Source: Candidatus Saccharimonadota bacterium (lineage in GTDB: Bacteria > Patescibacteriota > Saccharimonadia > Saccharimonadales > UBA4665). Taken from it: DNA of 7,271 nt. The translations under genes were made by a program, and so were the position numbers. The DNA lies in the NCBI GenBank assembly GCA_028289265.1, contig JAQGGU010000032.1, forward strand, positions 1 to 7,271, read 5' to 3'. The notes below the pieces were generated by a model. That model was not told where the DNA came from. It saw nothing but the letters and a program-made list of their open reading frames with translations, and ran no database searches. Shown here piece after piece: positions 1 to 5,004 of the stretch. Position 1 is the first letter of the stretch, and each line of letters starts with the position of its first letter.

Positions 1-41
1 CTTTCATGCTTGTCTCATTCTACCATTAGTTGTTAAGTGGT

Positions 42-59
42 AGCTTCTTAAGCTTTTTT
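42..59 (+). terminator. Possible weak plus-strand terminator
   Basis: A five-base-pair stem (AGCTT/AAGCT with a CTT loop, 42-54) runs directly into six T residues (54-59) on the plus strand. A second imperfect hairpin lies just upstream (20-43, CTACCA pairing with TGGTAG). The arrangement would suit the end of a convergent plus-strand gene lying to the left of the window, but no plus-strand coding sequence is visible here and the stem is short and AT-rich. Positions 1-67 otherwise hold nothing I can identify. Confidence 0.25.
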
Positions 60-67
60 GAAGAATT

Positions 68-104
68 AAAAAGCCCCGCTGAGGTCGGTATGACCAGCAC
101 GGGG
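68..104 (-). terminator. Rho-independent terminator of the dnaK operon
   Basis: Read on the minus strand, CCCCG (104-100) pairs with CGGGG (78-74), and an inner GGTC/GACC stem (95-92 with 86-83) closes a five-base loop. The G+C-rich stem is followed by five T residues (72-68). This is a classical intrinsic terminator, with a few unpaired bases in the stem. It lies about 55 bases after the stop codon of the 85-codon gene and about 365 bases after the dnaK stop, so it marks the end of the heat-shock transcription unit. Its 5' arm is also the 3' arm of a second, longer hairpin (99-135). Confidence 0.8.
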
Positions 105-135
105 TGTATGGCTACTGTAGTACCATACACCCCGT
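99..135 (-). repeat. 13-bp inverted repeat overlapping the terminator
   Basis: Positions 99-111 and 123-135 are exact reverse complements over 13 bases (ACGGGGTGTATGG on the plus strand and its complement). Three more base pairs and a four-base loop can form inside, with one bulged base. On the minus-strand RNA this hairpin is made first, and its 3' arm contains the CCCCG that the terminator stem needs, so the two structures cannot form fully together. It lacks its own T-tract on either strand, so it is not a terminator itself. Possible roles are an antiterminator-like switch or a 3'-end block to exonucleases; which one is not decidable from sequence. Confidence 0.8.
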
Positions 136-142
136 TTGTCAA
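114..142 (-). promoter_or_regulatory. Promoter-like sequence inside the operon end
   Basis: On the minus strand a perfect TTGACA (142-137) is followed after exactly 17 bases by TACAGT (119-114), which matches the -10 consensus at four of six positions. Transcription from here would start within or just before the terminator and give an RNA of roughly 40 bases, unless it read through. The match may be chance, because the -10 lies in the loop of a strong inverted repeat. Confidence 0.2.
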
Positions 143-159
143 CAGTTACTACCTGAGGC

Positions 160-417
160 TTATTTTAGCCCTGCCCTGACGGCAATTTCCGGCTCAAACT
201 CAGACAACATCATTGCAATCACATCTGGGTCTAGGTCATATCGTTCTCGGACAAGCGCAAGGTTCTCAACCATGGCGTCAAAGCTTTGTGGAGTGATATC
301 TACCGTGTCACTCAGTGCAATTAATCCTGCTGCTCCGCGGACCCGAGGATCGTCCATGGCAAGACTGCGCTTGCACTCTTCCCGTCGCTGACGCCGTTCT
401 CTGCCAAGGAAATTCAT
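160..417 (-). CDS. Small uncharacterised protein (85 aa) after dnaK
   Basis: I do not recognise this protein. It begins with a highly basic stretch (residues 6-18, rich in Arg with one Cys at 15), then a DDPRVRG segment at 22-28, a hydrophobic helix-like part (29-36), and an acidic helical C-terminal half (about 43-78). There is no signal peptide or membrane segment. I chose the ATG at 417, which gives a sensible soluble protein. The frame is open back to a TTG immediately after the dnaK stop, so an in-frame TTG at 468 (102 aa) is possible. Neither start has a convincing Shine-Dalgarno; the best is a weak GGGC six bases before the ATG. The gene starts 51 bases after dnaK and ends 25 bases before a strong hairpin/terminator region, so it is probably the last gene of the dnaK transcript. 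No J-domain HPD motif is present, so it is not a shortened DnaJ. I am fairly but not fully sure it is coding. Confidence 0.6.
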   Translation of the reverse strand: MNFLGRERRQRREECKRSLAMDDPRVRGAAGLIALSDTVDITPQSFDAMVENLALVRERYDLDPDVIAMMLSEFEPEIAVRAGLK

Positions 418-468
418 ATTTGCCCATTTTACACTACCCAAGCTATTTAGCCATGAGCCTCTAGACAA

Positions 469-2388
469 TTATTTCTTGTCGCCGTCGACGACTTCGCCTT
501 CGACTGGACCATCACCGTCTTTGTCATCTTTCTTGTCATCAGAAGCCGAGTCATCAGATGACGTCTCTTCGGCTGAAGCTTGCTCGTACATCTTAGCGCC
601 AATTGGCATCATTTTGTCGCTGAGCTCTTTTGCGGCCTTCTCCAGGTCTTCCTTTGAGGCCTTTTCATCTTTTACGATTTTCTTCGCCGCTTCTAGAGCT
701 TCGTCGAGCGTCTTCTTATCATCGTCACTCAATTTGTCGCCGTTGTCATTCTTCATCTTTTCACCCTGGTAGACGGCACCATCGAGTAGGTTACGAGCCT
801 CTACGATCTCTTTGCGCTGCTTGTCTTCTTCAGCGTGTGCTTCGGCTTCTTTAGCCATTTTTTCAACTTCAGTCTTATCGAGGTTGCCTGAACCTTGGAT
901 GGTAATGCTCTGCTCTTTACCCGAGCCCTTGTCCTTGGCAGTAACGTGCAGGATGCCATTGGCGTCGATATTGAATGTTACCTCGATCTGCGGAATACCG
1001 CGAGGGGCTGGAGGGATACCATCGAGCACGAAGCGGCCGAGGCTCTTGTTGCCTTCAATCATGTCGCGCTCACCCTGGCCTACGTGGATTTCAACCTGTG
1101 GCTGATTGTCTGCGGCCGTGCTGAAAACTTCTGATTTGCTGGTTGGGATAGTTGTGTTGCGCTCAATGAGCTTAGTCATCACACCGCCCATAGTTTCGAT
1201 ACCAAGGCTTAGCGGAGTCACGTCGAGCAGCAGGACGTCTTTGACATCACCCTGGAGAACACCACCTTGGATAGCCGCACCAATAGCCACAACTTCGTCA
1301 GGGTTCACACCCTTCATCGGGTCTTTACCAAAGATCTTCTTGACCTTTTCCTGGACTGCAGGCATGCGGGTCATACCACCCACGAGTACAATAGCGTCGA
1401 TCTCACTTGCTTTTAGGCCAGCATCCTTGAGGGCCTTTTCGCAAGGTCCAGCGGTGTTGTCTATGAGGTCAGCAACCAAGCTCTCGAGCTTAGCACGGGT
1501 GAGTTTGTGTTCGAAGTGTTTTGGACCATCCGCGTCAGCAGTCAGGAATGGCAGGTTAATATCTACTTCCTGGGCAGTAGAGAGTTCAATTTTAGCCTTC
1601 TCAGCTTCGTCGCGCAGGCGTTGCATTGCAGCCTTATCATCGCTGATGTCGATGCCATACTCTTTTTTGAATTCGTCGACGAAGTAGTTGACGAGTACGC
1701 GGTCGAAGTCGGCACCACCGAGGTGTGTGTCACCGTTGGTAGACTTAACTTCGAAGACGCCGTCACCGAGTTCCAGGATAGATACATCGAAAGTACCACC
1801 ACCGAGGTCATAGACAGCAATCTTTTCGTCTTTCTTGTCGGCTTTGTCGAGGCCATACGCAAGCGCTGCGGCAGTTGGCTCGTTGATAATGCGCTTTACT
1901 TCAAGACCAGCGATCTTTCCAGCGTCCTTAGTGGCGTGGCGCTGTGAGTCGTCGAAGTAAGCAGGAACGGTGATAACCGCTTCGGTAACCGGCTCTCCGA
2001 GGAACGCTTCTGCGTCAGCCTTCAGCTTGCCCAGAATCATGGCACTGACTTCTTCAGGGCTATATTCTTTGTCAGCCATCTTTACTTTGACACCGTTACC
2101 GCTCTTCACGATCTCGTAACCCATGAGCTTTAGGTCGCGCTGAACTTCCTTGTCGTTAAAGTTGCGGCCGATAAGACGCTTTACTTCGTAAATAGTGTTT
2201 TTGCTGTTAGTGACTTGCTGGCGGCGAGCGACTTGGCCAACGAGACGTTCGCCATTTTTGTTCACGGCAACCACAGACGGAGTGGTGCGCTGTCCCTCTG
2301 AGTTAGCGATAATCTCCGGTTTGCCTGCCTGCATAACAGCCATAGCCGAGTTAGTAGTTCCTAGGTCGATTCCAATAATTTTTCCCAT
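469..2388 (-). CDS. dnaK: Chaperone DnaK (Hsp70), complete
   Basis: An ATP-driven cytoplasmic chaperone that binds exposed hydrophobic segments of unfolded proteins, normally working with a DnaJ and with GrpE. The 639-aa product is of usual length. The ATPase domain (1-383) shows phosphate-1 GIDLGTTNS (6-14), Lys70, phosphate-2 [10 protein letters not shown] (194-203, Thr199 in the autophosphorylation position) and the adenosine motif [10 protein letters not shown] (334-343). The hydrophobic interdomain linker is DVLLLDV (384-390). The beta substrate-binding domain (about 391-500) and helical lid (about 505-600) follow. The tail (605-639) is acidic and Ser-rich, ending [10 protein letters not shown] chose the ATG at 2388 because [10 protein letters not shown] is the family N-terminus and AAAGGA lies seven bases upstream. 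Starting at 2457 would add 23 unrelated residues encoded by the promoter and operator. The gene has its own CIRCE-controlled promoter and may also receive read-through from hrcA-grpE. Confidence 0.98.
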   Translation of the reverse strand: MGKIIGIDLGTTNSAMAVMQAGKPEIIANSEGQRTTPSVVAVNKNGERLVGQVARRQQVTNSKNTIYEVKRLIGRNFNDKEVQRDLKLMGYEIVKSGNGVKVKMADKEYSPEEVSAMILGKLKADAEAFLGEPVTEAVITVPAYFDDSQRHATKDAGKIAGLEVKRIINEPTAAALAYGLDKADKKDEKIAVYDLGGGTFDVSILELGDGVFEVKSTNGDTHLGGADFDRVLVNYFVDEFKKEYGIDISDDKAAMQRLRDEAEKAKIELSTAQEVDINLPFLTADADGPKHFEHKLTRAKLESLVADLIDNTAGPCEKALKDAGLKASEIDAIVLVGGMTRMPAVQEKVKKIFGKDPMKGVNPDEVVAIGAAIQGGVLQGDVKDVLLLDVTPLSLGIETMGGVMTKLIERNTTIPTSKSEVFSTAADNQPQVEIHVGQGERDMIEGNKSLGRFVLDGIPPAPRGIPQIEVTFNIDANGILHVTAKDKGSGKEQSITIQGSGNLDKTEVEKMAKEAEAHAEEDKQRKEIVEARNLLDGAVYQGEKMKNDNGDKLSDDDKKTLDEALEAAKKIVKDEKASKEDLEKAAKELSDKMMPIGAKMYEQASAEETSSDDSASDDKKDDKDGDGPVEGEVVDGDKK

Positions 2389-2395
2389 TATAGTG

Positions 2396-2401
2396 TCCTT
2401 T
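2396..2401 (-). promoter_or_regulatory. Ribosome binding site of dnaK
   Basis: AAAGGA on the minus strand lies seven bases before the ATG at 2388. It supports this start over the longer open frame, which would begin inside the CIRCE operator. Confidence 0.8.
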
Positions 2402-2403
2402 CT

Positions 2404-2430
2404 TTGGCAGATTAGAAGCTTGAGTGCTAA
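2404..2430 (-). promoter_or_regulatory. Second, degenerate CIRCE element in the dnaK leader
   Basis: On the minus strand this is TTAGCACTC, nine bases, ATCTGCCAA. The left half is a perfect CIRCE half-site; the right half matches GAGTGCTAA at only five of nine positions (TGC and the final AA). It sits just downstream of the -10 box, at or after the expected transcription start of dnaK. A HrcA dimer could bind it weakly or cooperatively with the neighbouring operator. It could also be a remnant, or only a half-site. Confidence 0.5.
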
Positions 2431-2439
2431 TACAATTGT

Positions 2440-2468
2440 AGCATAAAAAATTAGCACTCATGTGTCAA
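2440..2468 (-). promoter_or_regulatory. dnaK promoter (sigma-70 type)
   Basis: A perfect -35 TTGACA (2468-2463) and a -10 TATGCT (2445-2440) are separated by 17 bases on the minus strand. An overlapping TACAAT (2440-2435) is a better hexamer but would lie 22 bases from the -35, which is too far. The start point is expected near 2433, giving a leader of about 45 bases. The -35 lies wholly inside the spacer of the CIRCE element, so bound HrcA should exclude RNA polymerase. Confidence 0.7.
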
Positions 2469-2477
2469 GAGTGCCAA
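2451..2477 (-). promoter_or_regulatory. CIRCE operator of dnaK
   Basis: The sequence is TTAGCACTC, nine bases, GAGTGCCAA on the plus strand. It matches the consensus TTAGCACTC-N9-GAGTGCTAA at 17 of 18 positions. This is the well-known binding site of the HrcA heat-shock repressor, and hrcA itself is encoded in this window. It begins 14 bases after the stop codon of the preceding 106-codon gene and overlaps the -35 box of the dnaK promoter. Confidence 0.95.
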
Positions 2478-2491
2478 AAGCTATATTTGCC

Positions 2492-2812
2492 CTACGACAT
2501 TCCCTCGTCAAGCTCGTCACCATGCACAGTCCTGAGAAACCTCTCAAGAGCAGGAGTCAACTGGACTTCTATATCCATTCCAGGCACATCCGCCTCAATC
2601 AGCTCCCGGCGCACCTCAGCAATTGCAGAGGCTACCGCATCGATATTAATACCGTCAGTCTGCGATAATACGGCATCAGGTCCCTGACAGGCTTCTTCGG
2701 CGCCCACCAAAAGATCTTCTATATTCAGACGAATAGCTTCTCTTCGTAAAATCCCATTTGTTTCAATTCTACTAAATGGATCGGCAGGCATGCCTTGGAT
2801 AGATTCGCTCAT
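2492..2812 (-). CDS. Small uncharacterised acidic protein (106 aa) between grpE and dnaK
   Basis: I do not recognise this protein. It has no signal peptide, membrane span or Cys-based metal site. Residues 20-45 look helical (RREAIRLNIEDLLVGAEEA), residues 56-74 form a second likely helix (INIDAVASAIAEVRREL), and 88-97 (ALERFLRTVH) a third; the C-terminus is acidic. The start ATG at 2812 lies 18 bases after the grpE stop and has no clear Shine-Dalgarno (only an AAG-rich stretch), so translation may depend on ribosomes finishing grpE. The gene ends just before the dnaK operator. Its position would suit a co-chaperone or a protein made together with GrpE, but that is only inferred from context. 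It lacks the HPD motif of a J-domain and the FDPRYHEA-type motif of GrpE. No strong alternative frame competes, and codon use resembles the neighbours. Confidence 0.75.
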   Translation of the reverse strand: MSESIQGMPADPFSRIETNGILRREAIRLNIEDLLVGAEEACQGPDAVLSQTDGINIDAVASAIAEVRRELIEADVPGMDIEVQLTPALERFLRTVHGDELDEGMS

Positions 2813-2830
2813 AGCTAAAATAAACTTATC

Positions 2831-3325
2831 TTACTGTAGTTTTACCTTGACCATGGCGTGGCGAATGACTTCTTCACCAAGTTTGTAACCGGATTGCAGT
2901 TCTTCACTGACGATCTCTTCAGTACCATCACCCTCTTCCATTTGGACAGCTTCGTGGTAACGAGGGTCGAATGGTTCTGAGACAGTCTTGATACGCTCAA
3001 CACCCATCTCCTGCAGCGTCTTCTCGAACTGCTTCACAACTCCTTGGACACCCTTGATGTAGTCGTTGCCTTCAAGCTCTTTCGGCACGTGCTTCAGCGC
3101 GCGGTCGAAGTTGTCGATGACCGGCAACAAATCGCGGACTACATTAGCCTTGATAAGATTACGCATGCCTGCGACCTGCTCTTCGTGACGGCGACGAATG
3201 TTTATAGCATCCGCTCGTTCGCGTTGCAGCGCTTCAGTCAATTCACCTACTTGCTGCTGTAGTGCCTGAACTTCTGCGTTTTCGTCCTGCTGTGTTTGGT
3301 CTTTTGGTTCTTGTTTCTTCGTCAT
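2831..3325 (-). CDS. grpE: Nucleotide exchange factor GrpE
   Basis: GrpE is a homodimeric cytoplasmic protein that opens the DnaK ATPase domain to release ADP and acts as a thermosensor of the DnaK cycle. The 164-aa product is slightly short compared with the E. coli protein (197 aa), mainly because of a shorter N-terminal tail. Residues 1-16 are a charged disordered tail, about 17-60 a long coiled-coil helix, and 60-105 the helical bundle region with RDLLPVIDNFDRAL (64-77). The C-terminal beta domain carries the family signatures FDPRYHEAV (119-127) and GYKLGEEVIRHAMVKV (146-161). The ATG at 3325 has a strong Shine-Dalgarno (AAGAGGA, 3336-3330) four bases upstream. A 39-codon ORF ends 15 bases before it, and a 106-codon ORF starts 18 bases after its stop. 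It is presumably cotranscribed from the hrcA promoter, as no separate promoter is evident. Confidence 0.97.
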   Translation of the reverse strand: MTKKQEPKDQTQQDENAEVQALQQQVGELTEALQRERADAINIRRRHEEQVAGMRNLIKANVVRDLLPVIDNFDRALKHVPKELEGNDYIKGVQGVVKQFEKTLQEMGVERIKTVSEPFDPRYHEAVQMEEGDGTEEIVSEELQSGYKLGEEVIRHAMVKVKLQ

Positions 3326-3329
3326 AATG

Positions 3330-3336
3330 TCCTCTT
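3330..3336 (-). promoter_or_regulatory. Ribosome binding site of grpE
   Basis: AAGAGGA on the minus strand ends four bases before the grpE ATG. It lies in the 15-base gap after the stop of the 39-codon ORF. Confidence 0.8.
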
Positions 3337-3340
3337 GTCC

Positions 3341-3460
3341 TTACATCGTCCTAAATACTTCATCCGTAGCCGCCGCAAGTCCGCTCATACGAGCGACCGC
3401 CTCATGCGCCATAAGGTCGTAGTGCAGCTCACTGGCTTCAAATACTTCCCTGCTAGCCAT
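3341..3460 (-). CDS. Candidate 39-aa small protein between hrcA and grpE
   Basis: This short open frame fills nearly the whole hrcA-grpE gap. The ATG at 3460 overlaps the 3' end of hrcA by eight bases in another frame (ATGGCTAG, where TAG is the hrcA stop), and the TAA lies 15 bases before the grpE start. A strong Shine-Dalgarno, GGAAGAGG (3474-3467), sits six bases upstream of the ATG, inside hrcA, so translation is probably coupled to hrcA. The product begins MASREVFEASELHYDLM and ends ATDEVFRTM. It is likely to be mostly helical, has no membrane span, no Cys, and one Tyr. I know no family for it. Without it the gap would be an unusually long non-coding stretch in an otherwise tight operon. 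The support comes from placement and the ribosome binding site rather than homology. Confidence 0.6.
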   Translation of the reverse strand: MASREVFEASELHYDLMAHEAVARMSGLAAATDEVFRTM

Positions 3461-4154
3461 ACAACACCTCTTCCAATTCCTGCCCGGCGCGGCGGACAAG
3501 TGTCATCACTTCCTTGTAGCTTTGGCGCGTGGGGCCAAGCGTGCCAATATAGCTGCGGTCTGAGAAAGGGCTGCGGAAACGGCTGATGATAAGCGTGCAA
3601 CCGGCCGCACGGCCAATAGGGTTCTCTCGGCCTATGTACACGCTGAGGGGTTCGTTTGGAGCTGCCTCGCGTAGCCACGGCTGCAGATTATCAAGCAGGC
3701 TGGCAACTTGCCTTACTTGCCCTGCCTGGATAAATTCCGGCTGGCCGAAGAGATTCGACAGCCCACTCATGTAAAGCTGGCCGCCAATAGTGGCAAGCCC
3801 GAGGTTGTGTGTCAGCTCGACTAAAGTGTCGACGGCGCTCTTGATAGTCTGCTCAGGCATACCAGCACCTTGAACACGCATGCTCAATGCTTTCTCGGCT
3901 CGGCGCACTGGCAGGTCGCTGTGATCTGATAAAGTGTTGACGTAAAAGCGGTAGCCCTTGTCGGTAGGAATACGTCCAGCACTGGTGTGCGGTTGGGCAA
4001 TATACCCCAACTTCTCAAGCTCAGCCATCTCAGCCCTTATGGTAGCTGACGAGACATTAAAAATCTGTGCCAGCAACTTGCTGCCCACAGGACTGGCAAC
4101 TTCAGCATATTGTTCGATGATAGCTGATAATATCTGCTTTTGACGCTCTGTCAT
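3453..4154 (-). CDS. hrcA: Heat-shock repressor HrcA, short form
   Basis: HrcA is the repressor that binds CIRCE operators and releases them on heat stress, when chaperones are titrated. The product is 233 aa, whereas usual HrcA proteins have about 340. The N-terminal winged helix-turn-helix is well conserved: MTERQKQIL (1-9), PVGSKLLAQ (22-30), SSATIRAEMAELEKLGYI (35-52) and the signature QPHTSAGRIPTDKGYRFYV (54-72). The GAF-like C-terminal part is recognisable at GLSNLFGQPEF (131-141), at ENPIG (177-181), and at IGTLGPTRQSYKEVMTLV (203-220). What is missing lies between, roughly where the inserted dimerisation region and the first part of the GAF-like domain sit in longer homologues. The ATG at 4154 matches the family start. 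No Shine-Dalgarno precedes it, and its -10 box is only eight bases away, so the mRNA may be leaderless. A CIRCE overlaps its promoter, implying autoregulation. Confidence 0.95.
   Translation of the reverse strand: MTERQKQILSAIIEQYAEVASPVGSKLLAQIFNVSSATIRAEMAELEKLGYIAQPHTSAGRIPTDKGYRFYVNTLSDHSDLPVRRAEKALSMRVQGAGMPEQTIKSAVDTLVELTHNLGLATIGGQLYMSGLSNLFGQPEFIQAGQVRQVASLLDNLQPWLREAAPNEPLSVYIGRENPIGRAAGCTLIISRFRSPFSDRSYIGTLGPTRQSYKEVMTLVRRAGQELEEVLYG
3467..3474 (-). promoter_or_regulatory. Strong ribosome binding site of the 39-codon ORF
   Basis: GGAAGAGG on the minus strand lies inside the last codons of hrcA, six bases before the ATG at 3460. It is the best argument that the short frame is translated, though Glu-Glu codons of HrcA also require GAAGAG here. 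Confidence 0.55.
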
Positions 4155-4162
4155 ATAAGCCT

Positions 4163-4192
4163 ATTGTATAACCTTTAGCACTCAAGCGTCAA
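4163..4192 (-). promoter_or_regulatory. hrcA promoter, probably giving a leaderless mRNA
   Basis: On the minus strand TTGACG (4192-4187) is followed after 18 bases by TACAAT (4168-4163); a TATACA two bases earlier gives a 16-base spacing. The distance from TACAAT to the hrcA ATG at 4154 is only eight bases, so a normal start point would fall at or within two or three bases of the A of the ATG. The -35 lies in the spacer of the CIRCE, just as in the dnaK promoter. Confidence 0.65.
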
Positions 4193-4201
4193 GAGTGCCA
4201 G
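4175..4201 (-). promoter_or_regulatory. CIRCE operator of hrcA
   Basis: The plus strand reads TTAGCACTC, nine bases, GAGTGCCAG. This matches the CIRCE consensus at 16 of 18 positions, with a perfect left half. It overlaps the hrcA promoter and lies between the guanylate-kinase-like gene and hrcA. HrcA bound here should repress its own operon. Because no terminator separates it from the upstream gene, it could also hinder read-through transcription. Confidence 0.93.
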
Positions 4202-4230
4202 TACTACCTCTGTCGTTCAGAAGTCATCGA

Positions 4231-4977
4231 TTAGTGTTTTTTGCTTAGGTATTCCCGGGTATTAATCAGAAGCTTTTCAACTATAGCCCGGCCACGTTCT
4301 TGTGCCTCGGCATCTACTTTGTCAAACTTGGCTATCTCGTATACTTCCGCAACCGAGTCTTCAAGATGGTGGTTGATAACGAATTTGTAATACGGTTCTT
4401 GCAGGGCTGATTCAAACTCCTCCAGAGCGCTTTCCAGTCGTCGGCGCACCTCATCCTCGGGAAGTTCACCGCGTTGATGCAGGCGGTTTATCCATGTATC
4501 AAAATCAGGCGGCACAATAAAAATGACATCCGTATCTGGCTTTGCTCGGTATATATTTGCAGCGCCAATTATTTCAATATCAGTAATAGCTATCTTGTTG
4601 TCGCGCTTAGCCTTATCAAGTTCGCGCGTACTTATGCCAGAGACTTGTTGGTTATGAATGACCGCAGCTTCCAAAAACTCACCGTTTTTTACTTCATCGA
4701 GAACTTCTTCCTCGGTTCGGAACCAGTACTCGCGGCCATGCTCCTCAAGCACGCCGTCATTAACACGGGGCTGTCGGGTAGTATCAGAGACAATGAAGTG
4801 GAATTCGCCCGTCTTCTCGAGTTCGCGAATAATGGTGTTACGGCCACTGGAGCTTGGCGCCACCAATAGCACTAGCTTAAGATCAGCAATACGTGCCGTC
4901 GCAATCTCTGACAGCCTATAGCCATCCAGGTACTTGTGGAATTCATGCAGGTGTCGAAGTTCGTTCACTGTGCCCAT
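4231..4977 (-). CDS. Guanylate-kinase-like protein with altered P-loop
   Basis: The fold is that of guanylate kinase, which converts GMP and ATP to GDP and ADP. The product is 248 aa against about 205 for typical bacterial enzymes; the excess is an N-terminal helical extension (about 1-33) plus a longer C-terminus. The P-loop region is LVLLVAPSSSGRNTI (35-49): Ala40, Arg46 and Asn47 replace the usual Gly, Lys and Ser/Thr of GxxGxGK[ST]. The GMP-binding element SDTTRQPR (64-71) with both Arg, EYW (83-85) and GEFLE (99-103) is kept, but the following YYGT-like segment reads QQVSGIS (110-116), losing the Tyr. DIEIIGA (133-139), the lid arginines (RLHQRG 165-170, RRR 178-180) and FVINHHLEDSV (199-209) fit the family. 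It may be a lineage-specific active Gmk or a nucleotide-binding protein with reduced catalysis. The ATG at 4977 is the only Met near the start; no Shine-Dalgarno is visible. It lies 27 bases after the membrane-protein gene. Confidence 0.8.
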   Translation of the reverse strand: MGTVNELRHLHEFHKYLDGYRLSEIATARIADLKLVLLVAPSSSGRNTIIRELEKTGEFHFIVSDTTRQPRVNDGVLEEHGREYWFRTEEEVLDEVKNGEFLEAAVIHNQQVSGISTRELDKAKRDNKIAITDIEIIGAANIYRAKPDTDVIFIVPPDFDTWINRLHQRGELPEDEVRRRLESALEEFESALQEPYYKFVINHHLEDSVAEVYEIAKFDKVDAEAQERGRAIVEKLLINTREYLSKKH

Positions 4978-5004
4978 ATATCAAATAAGCTTATCATGAG
5001 AAGC

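Noticed and set aside
1106..1687. 193-codon open frame on the plus strand
   Set aside because: It is a shadow of dnaK on the opposite strand, with no ribosome site, no family resemblance and Ser/Arg-rich composition typical of antisense frames.
1563..1862. 99-codon minus-strand frame inside dnaK
   Set aside because: Out-of-frame shadow within the dnaK ATPase domain; Ser/Thr-rich low-complexity product and no start signals.
2389..2457. Longer dnaK start giving a 662-aa protein
   Set aside because: The extra 23 residues are encoded by the promoter and CIRCE, have no ribosome site, and are absent from the DnaK family; AAAGGA before 2388 fixes the start.
3385..3678. 97-codon minus-strand frame across the hrcA end and the following gap
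   Set aside because: Pro/Arg/His-rich shadow of hrcA in another frame; the 39-codon frame has the ribosome site and better placement.
4474..4869. 131-codon plus-strand frame opposite the guanylate-kinase-like gene
   Set aside because: Antisense shadow of a gene with clear family motifs; no promoter or ribosome site seen.
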